From the NCBI GenBank assembly GCA_021776145.1, contig JAJFGM010000857.1, forward strand, positions 1 to 6,527: DNA of 6,527 bases, written 5' to 3'. A program made the position numbers and the translations under genes. The DNA comes from Kiloniellaceae bacterium (GTDB lineage: Bacteria > Pseudomonadota > Alphaproteobacteria > Kiloniellales > Kiloniellaceae). How positions within the stretch are numbered: position 1 is the first letter of the stretch; every line of letters begins with the position of its first letter. Below are positions 1-4,978 of the stretch, in pieces. The notes beneath the pieces were generated by a model that made no database searches, was not told the DNA's origin, and saw only the letters and a list, made by a program, of their open reading frames with translations.

Positions 1-165
1 CTTCGTCGCTACGCCCGCCGATGGATCGTCGAACGCTTCTTTGCATGGGTTCAATGGCGGCGAAGAATCCTTGTCAGATGGGAGTATCATATGGACAACT
101 TCCTAGGATTCGTGCGGCTTGCAGCCGCATTCATCCTATTAAGGCGAATTTTAGATAGGTTGTAG
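1..165 (+). CDS. IS5-family transposase, C-terminal end (5' part outside window)
   Basis: Frame 1 is open from the window edge to TAG at 163-165 and encodes 54 residues starting [16 protein letters not shown]. This matches the C-terminal part of IS5-family DDE transposases. The Y-(2)-R-(3)-E signature is present as Y4, R7 and E11, where E11 would be the last catalytic acid. It is followed by the usual [12 protein letters not shown] and NFLGFV segments and a basic tail. The lysine often found seven residues after the Glu is a glutamine here. Because the start lies outside the window, it cannot be told whether the gene is intact or a remnant. No terminal inverted repeat can be confirmed, since the left end of the element is not visible. 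The next gene starts 15 bp downstream, so the right end of the element must lie in or very near that gap, unless the end has been lost. Confidence 0.85.
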   Translation, partial: LRRYARRWIVERFFAWVQWRRRILVRWEYHMDNFLGFVRLAAAFILLRRILDRL

Positions 166-180
166 CAACGATCGGTCATC

Positions 181-963
181 ATGCAGAACACTCATGGCTT
201 AAAGGACAAAGTAATTATCATTACCGGTGGATGTGGGGATATCGGTGGCGCCACCACACGAGAGCTTGCAGCGCTAGGGGCCCAGGTATTTGTTTTCGAT
301 TTACTGGATGAAGGTGCGGGCAAGAGCCGCGTGCAGCAACTCGGTGCGGTCGATTATCTGTGCGTGGACCAAGGAGATGTTCGGCAAGTGCAGCACGGTG
401 TCGCCCAGGTAGTCGAACGCTTTGGGCGGCTGGACGTGGTTATCGGCAACGCCGCCGTGGGTCCGCCCGGCGGCTTGTTGGATCGAACCGCCCAAGATTG
501 GGAAAACACTCTGCGCGTTAATCTCATCGGTTGCGTTATGTTGGCACAGGCGGCGGCCAAGCAAATGGTCGACCAAACCCCCGACCCAGATGGCATCCGG
601 GGGAAGATTCTGTTTACGAGCTCTTGGGTCGGCTCCCATCCTTTCCCCGGAGCGATCGACTATTGTGCCGGTAAGGCGGCTTTGGATCACCTGGTTCGTC
701 TGATCGCCCAAGAGTTTGCCGACCAGGGTATTCGATCAAACGCGGTTGCACCAGGGATACTCGACGCCGGCTTGTCACGTGTTGCCATGGAGCAAGATCC
801 ACCATTGCGCTATACGATGCTCGCGTCCATTCCCCTGGGTGAGTTAGGCACTGCTGATCAGGTTGCTGATGCATTCGTCTTCCTCTGCTCGCGTCAATCC
901 AACTACATGACCGGGCAGATCATGTTTGTCGACGGCGGCTGTGCTTTAACAAAACGAGAGTGA
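181..963 (+). CDS. Classical SDR-family NAD(P)-dependent oxidoreductase
   Basis: This is a 260-residue protein of the usual length for a classical short-chain dehydrogenase/reductase. The Rossmann cofactor motif TGGCGDIG lies at residues 15-22. Asp40 at the end of the second strand suggests a preference for NAD over NADP, and D66-V67 is the adenine-contact position. The NAA motif is at 90-92. The catalytic tetrad is complete: Asn114, Ser148, Tyr161 and Lys165 (YCAGK). The C-terminal MFVDGG motif is present. A polar Asp/Pro-rich stretch at 131-141 precedes the strand that carries the active-site serine and looks like a short loop insertion. The protein is soluble, with no signal peptide. It probably oxidises a secondary alcohol of a sugar, polyol or cyclitol; the substrate cannot be read from the sequence. 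The ATG at 181 is the first possible start after the transposase stop in the same frame, and it has no Shine-Dalgarno sequence, so its native promoter and ribosome site may have been displaced by the insertion sequence. Confidence 0.9.
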   Translation: MQNTHGLKDKVIIITGGCGDIGGATTRELAALGAQVFVFDLLDEGAGKSRVQQLGAVDYLCVDQGDVRQVQHGVAQVVERFGRLDVVIGNAAVGPPGGLLDRTAQDWENTLRVNLIGCVMLAQAAAKQMVDQTPDPDGIRGKILFTSSWVGSHPFPGAIDYCAGKAALDHLVRLIAQEFADQGIRSNAVAPGILDAGLSRVAMEQDPPLRYTMLASIPLGELGTADQVADAFVFLCSRQSNYMTGQIMFVDGGCALTKRE

Positions 964-976
964 CTCGCCGTTTTTT
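951..976 (+). terminator. Possible intrinsic terminator after the SDR gene
   Basis: AAAACG (951-956) can pair with CGTTTT (969-974), and inside it GAG (958-960) pairs with CTC (964-966) around a TGA loop. A run of six T residues covers 971-976. The hairpin overlaps the last codons of the SDR gene. The stem is short and has an internal loop, so this is a plausible but weak terminator. If real, it separates the SDR gene from the downstream aldolase set. Confidence 0.35.
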
Positions 977-1182
977 GAAATAAAATAAGCTTCGATGATA
1001 TTTTCGGTGGTTGAAGCAGACCCGTATTCTAAGAACGGATTGTGGTCGCAGCACGGTTATTCAATCCAACCCGGCTGGCAACGGATACACAGCGATAGGA
1101 TTACACTGGGACAATGGTGTGATAGCGGCGCAATTAATTGAACGTTGGTCGATAATGAAGGAATAATTATCTGGAAATAGTT

Positions 1183-1196
1183 AAGTAAATTCACTT
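1183..1196. promoter_or_regulatory. AT-rich near-palindrome, possible operator
   Basis: AAGTAAATTCACTT reads almost the same on both strands: AAGT and ACTT arms flank a central AATT, with a single mismatched pair. It lies about 160 bp upstream of the aldolase start in the most AT-rich part of the spacer, where a promoter with a repressor or activator site would be expected. No regulator gene is visible in the window and the site is not repeated elsewhere that I noticed. It remains a candidate only. Confidence 0.2.
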
Positions 1197-1293
1197 TATT
1201 CAATGATCACTATGAAACAGCGTTCGTTACGTCGATGTTACTATAGAACTCACCCTGCTTGTGGGCGAATAGGAAATTGCTTTTCGAGCGGAA

Positions 1294-1338
1294 CCGGCCT
1301 GCCCCCGATCAATGTGGTGGTGGGCAATCAGTCGCCGG
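1294..1338 (+). promoter_or_regulatory. Nested stem-loop in the leader next to the aldolase ribosome site
   Basis: CCGGC (1294-1298) can pair perfectly with GCCGG (1334-1338). Inside it, TGCCC (1300-1304) pairs with GGGCA (1322-1326), extendable by CC (1305-1306) with GG (1319-1320) across one bulged T. The structure ends immediately before the ribosome-binding sequence AAAGGGG at 1339-1345. The C-run at 1302-1306 could alternatively pair with the GGGG of that ribosome site. The geometry suits control of translation initiation, but the match to a known riboswitch or leader family is unknown. Confidence 0.3.
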
Positions 1339-1345
1339 AAAGGGG
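1339..1345 (+). promoter_or_regulatory. Ribosome binding site of the aldolase gene
   Basis: AAAGGGG ends 9 nt before the ATG at 1355. It is the only clear Shine-Dalgarno sequence among the four rightward genes, which supports the chosen start and suggests that the aldolase is the lead gene of the rightward operon. Confidence 0.6.
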
Positions 1346-1354
1346 AATTGACCT

Positions 1355-2134
1355 ATGGAATCGATCAATAATGTAGAGCGGCTGAGACAGCGTATGCTCG
1401 ACGGCAAGCCATGCGTTGGCACCGCCGTGCAAACCACCGACCCTTTGCTCAGTGAAGTGGCGGCACAGGCGGGAAACGATTTTATCTGGATCGAAATGGA
1501 GCATACGCACCTTTCGCTCCCCCAGGTCATGAACCACATCATTGCTCTACGCGGCACCCAGGCGGCCGCCATGGTGCGAGTCGCCTGGAACAGCCAGGTG
1601 TTGATAAAACCGATCATAGATATGGCTCCAGCGGCAATTGTCGTGCCCATGATCCGCTCGGCGAACGAGGCGCTTGCGGCCGTTCAGGCATGCCGTTACC
1701 CGCCGGCCGGGATTCGAGGGTTTGGTCCCATTCGGAATATGTACGGATTCGACTCCATGGAAGATTACCTTGCGGCAGCGGACGCACAGATTTTGAAATT
1801 CGTCCAAATCGAGCACATCGATGCCTACCATGATCTTGATGCCATCCTCGCGACCCCCGGGCTCGACGGTATCGTCCTGGGCCGCAACGATCTGTCAGGT
1901 TCTATGGGTAAACTGGGCGCTTACTCCGATCCCGAATTGCTGAAGGTCATCGATGCGATCTTCGCGCGAACGCTTGAGGCCGGTCTCTTTATCGGCGTCT
2001 CGATCGGTGCCGACGTCGAGTTAGTCAAAGAGTGGCGGTCAAAAGGGGTCCACTTTTTCGGACTGGGCGGTGAAATCGACTACCTCTACGATGGGGCCAA
2101 AGCAGTCGCCGACGCGGTTCACGCGCTGGATTAG
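1355..2134 (+). CDS. HpcH/HpaI-family class II aldolase (2-keto-3-deoxy acid type)
   Basis: This 259-residue protein has the length and all landmarks of the metal-dependent HpcH/HpaI pyruvate aldolases. Family members cleave 2-keto-3-deoxy (or 4-hydroxy-2-oxo) acids into pyruvate and an aldehyde. In order: IWIEMEH with the catalytic His50 (44-50), Arg75 in MVRV, the VVPMIRSANEA strand-helix (96-106), the phosphate/carboxylate loop CRYPPAGIRGFGP (113-125), metal ligand Glu153 in VQIEH, and metal ligand Asp179 in GRNDLSGSMG. The His-Arg and Glu-Asp spacings (25 and 26 residues) equal those of E. coli HpaI. The protein is cytosolic. Candidate substrates include 2-keto-3-deoxy-glucarate (GarL type), 2-keto-3-deoxy-rhamnonate (RhmA type) and 4-hydroxy-2-oxoheptanedioate; the sequence does not choose between them. 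It is first of three rightward genes, 74 bp before the uronate-dehydrogenase-like gene, which favours a sugar-acid substrate over an aromatic one. Confidence 0.92.
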   Translation: MESINNVERLRQRMLDGKPCVGTAVQTTDPLLSEVAAQAGNDFIWIEMEHTHLSLPQVMNHIIALRGTQAAAMVRVAWNSQVLIKPIIDMAPAAIVVPMIRSANEALAAVQACRYPPAGIRGFGPIRNMYGFDSMEDYLAAADAQILKFVQIEHIDAYHDLDAILATPGLDGIVLGRNDLSGSMGKLGAYSDPELLKVIDAIFARTLEAGLFIGVSIGADVELVKEWRSKGVHFFGLGGEIDYLYDGAKAVADAVHALD

Positions 2135-2208
2135 GGCCTATCTCATGTTCGATACGACGCTAAAGAACGAAAAGTGGCGATCGCTTAAAACGATGACAAC
2201 ATTGCCAC

Positions 2209-3003
2209 GTGCCAGAAATATCGAATAGAGCCGCTCATCCCCGACGCGTTCTCGTTACCGGCGCCGCTGGCAATATAGGCCGCATCGTGGCGGCCGCTTT
2301 TGCTGACAGGGGACATTTCGTACGAGGCTTTGATTTGTCTGAATCCCACGGCCTAGATGAATCTCATACCGGCAATATCGCCGATGCGGAGGCGGTGGAT
2401 CGAGCAACCAAGAGCGTGGACACGATTCTCCATCTGGCCGCGGAGCCGGATGAAGCAGACTTCCTGACCCGGCTCCTGAAACCCAATGTCGTTGGCGTAT
2501 ACAACGTCTTTGCGAGTGCCCGAAAACACGGGGTCAAGCGGGTTGTGATCGCCAGCAGTTGCCAGGTGGTATTCGGTCTCGATACCGGTGGAAAACCGAT
2601 AAAGCTCGAAGACGGCGTGGCGCCGCCGAATCACTACGCGCTGACGAAAATTTGGGCCGAGAGCATGGGCGAAATGTATGCCCGCCTCTACGGCATCGAG
2701 GTAATCGCCGTGCGCATCGGCGGGTGTCCCCGGAATCGCGGTTCAGTTGAATCCATAATCGAGGAGAACCAACTGGGCCTGATACTCTCTCACGACGATG
2801 CCATCCGGTTCTTTACGCGGGCGATCGAAGCGGATTCGCTTCCTCAACCGTTCGTCATTCTTCCGGCTGCCAGCAATTGGCCGCAAGCGCCGTTTTTCGA
2901 TCTAGAGCCGTCCCGGCGCATCCTCGGATACGAACCACAGGACACCTTTCCAGAAGGGATCCCCTTTCTGCGGGAACCCGAGAACGCCGACGATAACGGC
3001 TGA
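2209..3003 (+). CDS. Extended SDR, uronate dehydrogenase-like (NAD-dependent epimerase/dehydratase family)
   Basis: This 264-residue protein has the NAD-binding motif TGAAGNIG at 17-24, Asp42 at the end of strand 2 (NAD preference), HLAA at 75-78, the active-site serines in ASSCQ (115-119), and the catalytic pair Tyr143 and Lys147 (YALTK). Its short length and the C-terminal blocks SHDDAIRFF and ILGYEPQD resemble bacterial uronate dehydrogenases, which oxidise galacturonate or glucuronate at C1 to the aldarolactone. It is shorter than UDP-sugar epimerases. The segment RIGGCP (168-173) differs from the RIGSS-type sequence I recall in characterised uronate dehydrogenases, so the substrate may differ. 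The start is GTG: an in-frame stop at 2194-2196 leaves no upstream start, and the Rossmann strand begins soon after. No Shine-Dalgarno sequence precedes it, so translation may be coupled to upstream reading. It lies between the aldolase and cupin genes, probably in one operon. Confidence 0.85.
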   Translation: MPEISNRAAHPRRVLVTGAAGNIGRIVAAAFADRGHFVRGFDLSESHGLDESHTGNIADAEAVDRATKSVDTILHLAAEPDEADFLTRLLKPNVVGVYNVFASARKHGVKRVVIASSCQVVFGLDTGGKPIKLEDGVAPPNHYALTKIWAESMGEMYARLYGIEVIAVRIGGCPRNRGSVESIIEENQLGLILSHDDAIRFFTRAIEADSLPQPFVILPAASNWPQAPFFDLEPSRRILGYEPQDTFPEGIPFLREPENADDNG

Positions 3004-3060
3004 ATCGCGTTAAACGTCTGCTTATCCCTCACAAAACTGAACCCGTTGTAGTCAAGACAA

Positions 3061-3744
3061 ATGATCATCACTACCGAAAACTTCCATATCCGCTCGCAAA
3101 ACTCGAACGCTATCTATTGGGAACAAGGCATTTTCCCGGCCTGGACGGGCCTGAACGCCTTTCGACATTTCCCCCCTGAGGCCGCCGGCACCGGCGTCGA
3201 ACCCCACTACCACGACAACGATGAGATCTGGCTATTTACCGAAGGCCGAGGCGAGGTTTGGCTCGACGGCCATCTTTACGATATCACACCCAATACTATT
3301 GTCTACACCCCGATGGGATGCGTGCACCGATTCCAGATGTTCACGGTTTTCGAAAACAACGCCATCGTTACCCCCCTCGAACGCCTTCGGCGGCCCAACC
3401 ACCTCACTTTAGAAGAAACCGGACCGCCGGAACCGACGGTTCCCGGATTCGTCGTTCCCGGCGCGGATAACACCGGCCCAATCGCAGATCCCGGGCCGCG
3501 CTGCCCCCTGAGTGAATGGCGGGCAATAGCCCTGACCGATGGCCAGACCGCTGCCGAAGGCGAGCTCCAGCTCAACGAGCATTGGCTGGTCATGGAAGGG
3601 ACCATTGGTCTGGAGGTCGACGGATGGCCGATTGAGCTGGCATCGAACGATCTCGCGCTTTTGCGCGCCGGGGCAAGCCGCCGTATCATCGCACGTGGAG
3701 ACACGCGTTTAATGGTCGTGCGTGAGAGGAAGGATAGACTTTAG
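3061..3744 (+). CDS. Bicupin protein with one conserved metal site
   Basis: This 227-residue protein consists of two cupin barrels. The first (about 35-110) has both cupin motifs: PHYHDNDEIWLFTEGRG supplies His49, His51 and Glu55, and TPMGCVHRF supplies His89, giving a full four-residue metal site. The second half (about 150-222) repeats the beta-barrel pattern (LVMEGTIGLEVDG, then SNDLALLRAGASRRI) but lacks the histidine set and probably serves a structural role. A Pro/Gly-rich linker (about 120-148) joins them. Cupins of this kind include sugar isomerases, epimerases, lyases and dioxygenases; the specific reaction is not recognisable. It does not look like IolB, the cupin-fold 5-deoxy-glucuronate isomerase, which is longer and has different motifs. 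The ATG at 3061 is the first start after an in-frame stop at 3049, 57 bp after the uronate-dehydrogenase-like gene, with no clear ribosome site. A sugar-acid or uronate isomerase role is an inference from the neighbours. Confidence 0.85.
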   Translation: MIITTENFHIRSQNSNAIYWEQGIFPAWTGLNAFRHFPPEAAGTGVEPHYHDNDEIWLFTEGRGEVWLDGHLYDITPNTIVYTPMGCVHRFQMFTVFENNAIVTPLERLRRPNHLTLEETGPPEPTVPGFVVPGADNTGPIADPGPRCPLSEWRAIALTDGQTAAEGELQLNEHWLVMEGTIGLEVDGWPIELASNDLALLRAGASRRIIARGDTRLMVVRERKDRL

Positions 3745-4041
3745 CTCCAGGCCTTTGAAAATATGTGGAAATGTTTTTCACCTTAGAATGATTACCCACC
3801 GCCGAAAATACGACTATTGCAAATGAGAGTCTTGCCGAAGTTACTCGCACCTGAACAAGTCACAAACAGCCTGCGCGAGGTAGAAGGAAGCAAGTGCATC
3901 CAGGCTTCGCTGCTCTCGACCGGCTCTGGTCCGAAGAAGGGATTCACTTCATGAAACAATCGGTATCCAACTTCATTGGTTGAATACATTGGATGTAGAT
4001 GAACAAAAAAGTTGGATGCCGGACTGGTGCACTTGCAGGTT
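3745..4041. other. 297-bp convergent intergenic region
   Basis: This is the gap between the ends of the cupin gene and the iolE-like gene, which converge on it. No conserved gene is visible. A 43-codon open frame on the + strand (3823-3954, starting MRVLPKLLAPEQV) lacks a ribosome site and resembles no family I know. An AT-only inverted repeat (TGAAAA at 3756-3761 with TTTTCA at 3775-3780) follows the cupin stop but is too weak in GC to be a standard terminator. CATTGG occurs twice (3974-3979 and 3987-3992). The strongest structure is the 13-bp inverted repeat listed separately. Confidence 0.6.
3961..4021. repeat. 13-bp inverted repeat near the end of the iolE-like gene
   Basis: CGGTATCCAACTT (3961-3973) is the reverse complement of AAGTTGGATGCCG (4009-4021) except for one position (3964/4018), which would be a G-U pair in RNA from the + strand. 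The loop is 35 nt. The right arm lies 21 bp beyond the stop codon of the leftward gene, so RNA from that operon would carry the hairpin in its 3' end. It could stop or protect converging transcripts, or be the ends of a tiny decayed element. The T-run on the minus strand falls inside the loop, so it is not a textbook intrinsic terminator. Confidence 0.5.
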
Positions 4042-4929
4042 TCAGCCGAACCCGATCTCTCGGAGGTATTCCCGCGTGCGTTTGGCAATCGGTAGCGGTT
4101 TGTCCAGGGGGGCGGGATACATGTCCTGCTCGACGATGCCGAATCCGTTGAAATCAATGTCCCGCAGCACATCGCGGAAGGCGATGAAATCGATCACACC
4201 GAGAGCGGGTTCGCAGAACATATCCATCCCTACTGCCTGTGCGAATGTGAGGTTTTCTGCCTCAACTTTCCGCTGCACCTCGGAGTCGACGCTCTTGAGG
4301 TGCAGGTAGGGAATTCTTTCGCAATGTTTTCGCATGAAAGCGCAGGGGTCACCTCCGCGATAGGCGTGGTGGCCCGTATCCAGACAAATCGCAACCAATT
4401 GCGGATCGGTTTGGTATAGAAAACGCTCAATCTGATCTTCGTATTCGACATGGGTTTCGGCATGGGGATGAAACACAACCTTGAGCCCAAACTTATCCCT
4501 GGCCATCTCGGCGACACGGTGGGTTGTGTCGATCAGATGCTGCCATTGTTGTTCATCCAACTCTTTCGGCGCCACGGGCTCGCCGGTCAACAGATCGGAG
4601 TAGGTGTCATCGATGAGCACCAGGTAACAGGCACCCAGGCCGGCCAGTAATTCTCCCGCGCCGAGCACTTGCCGCTCAAGTTCCGGCCAGTCGTCCGGAT
4701 TCCACAGAGGCGCCATGGCGAAGGTGGCCGAGACACCCAGATTTCTCTGTTCGAGTTCCCGGCGAAGTGCAGTCAGGTCTGTCGGAAGATACCCGTAGGG
4801 GCCCAGTTCGGTCCATTCGTAACCGGCTTCCTGAATCTCATCCAGGAAGCGCTCCCAGGGTGTCTGTCTGTCGTCATTCGCGGACCATACGCCCCATGAA
4901 TCCGGGGCACTTCCAATTTTGATGTTCAT
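4042..4929 (-). CDS. iolE: IolE-like inosose dehydratase (TIM-barrel sugar isomerase/epimerase family)
   Basis: This 295-residue protein of the AP-endonuclease-2-like TIM-barrel family matches inosose dehydratase in length and layout. IolE removes water from scyllo-inosose (2-keto-myo-inositol) to give the trihydroxycyclohexane-dione that IolD hydrolyses. Visible blocks are GSAPDSWG (6-13, against the GIAPIGW type of classical IolE), TELGPYGYLP (40-49), FHPHAETHVE (153-162), CLDTGHHAYRGGDP (182-195), YLHLKSVD (208-215), EPALGVIDF (240-248) and VEQDMYP (266-272). Likely metal or substrate residues are His154 or His156, Asp184, His210 and Glu267. The start ATG has a good ribosome site (GAGG, 6 nt spacer). 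It lies 49 bp after iolD on the same strand, so the two are probably co-transcribed. The altered N-terminal block marks a subfamily apart from Bacillus IolE, and a related cyclitol or keto-sugar substrate is possible. Family confidence is high; exact function is moderate. Confidence 0.8.
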   Translation of the reverse strand: MNIKIGSAPDSWGVWSANDDRQTPWERFLDEIQEAGYEWTELGPYGYLPTDLTALRRELEQRNLGVSATFAMAPLWNPDDWPELERQVLGAGELLAGLGACYLVLIDDTYSDLLTGEPVAPKELDEQQWQHLIDTTHRVAEMARDKFGLKVVFHPHAETHVEYEDQIERFLYQTDPQLVAICLDTGHHAYRGGDPCAFMRKHCERIPYLHLKSVDSEVQRKVEAENLTFAQAVGMDMFCEPALGVIDFIAFRDVLRDIDFNGFGIVEQDMYPAPLDKPLPIAKRTREYLREIGFG

Positions 4930-4935
4930 TGTTTT

Positions 4936-4939
4936 CCTC
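4936..4939 (-). promoter_or_regulatory. Ribosome binding site of the iolE-like gene
   Basis: On the minus strand GAGG (within TGAGGAAAACA) lies 6 nt before the ATG at 4929. This strong site fixes the start and allows independent translation of the second gene of the iolD-iolE transcript. No promoter-like sequence is obvious in the 49-bp gap. Confidence 0.65.
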
Positions 4940-4978
4940 AGACTGATTATAAATCTTTCGCCCGCACGAAGCGACCTC

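Larger units (their letters stand above)
964..1354. other. 391-bp gene-free stretch between SDR and aldolase genes
   Basis: No gene with recognisable similarity is visible on either strand. The stretch is AT-richer than the flanking genes, especially at 1131-1250. A 48-codon open frame (995-1141, starting MIFSVVEADPYSK) is present but has no ribosome site and no family resemblance. It is most likely chance or a decayed remnant. The stretch should contain the promoter of the aldolase set, but no convincing -35/-10 pair stands out: GATAAT at 1151-1156 and TATAGA at 1242-1247 are -10-like without a good partner at proper spacing. The two structured elements are listed separately. Confidence 0.6.

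Noticed and set aside
1138..1169. Sigma-70 promoter (TTGAAC with a downstream AT hexamer) for the aldolase operon
   Set aside because: The spacing between TTGAAC and the -10-like sequences GATAAT or TAATTA is 7 or 20 bp, outside the normal range.
3061..3744. Cupin gene as iolB
   Set aside because: It shares the cupin fold, but at 227 residues it is shorter than IolB (about 270) and its metal motifs are those of general sugar cupins, not the IolB signature.
3756..3780. Terminator after the cupin gene
   Set aside because: The TGAAAA/TTTTCA stem is AT-only with a 13-nt loop and no following T-run, so it is not credible as an intrinsic terminator.
3823..3954. 43-codon + strand frame in the convergent spacer as a real gene
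   Set aside because: It has no ribosome site, no promoter and no similarity to a known family; it is kept only as a note in the spacer description.
3792..4172. 126-codon minus-strand frame overlapping the end of the iolE-like gene
   Set aside because: Its first part is the iolE-like coding sequence read in another frame and the remainder shows no recognisable domain or ribosome site.
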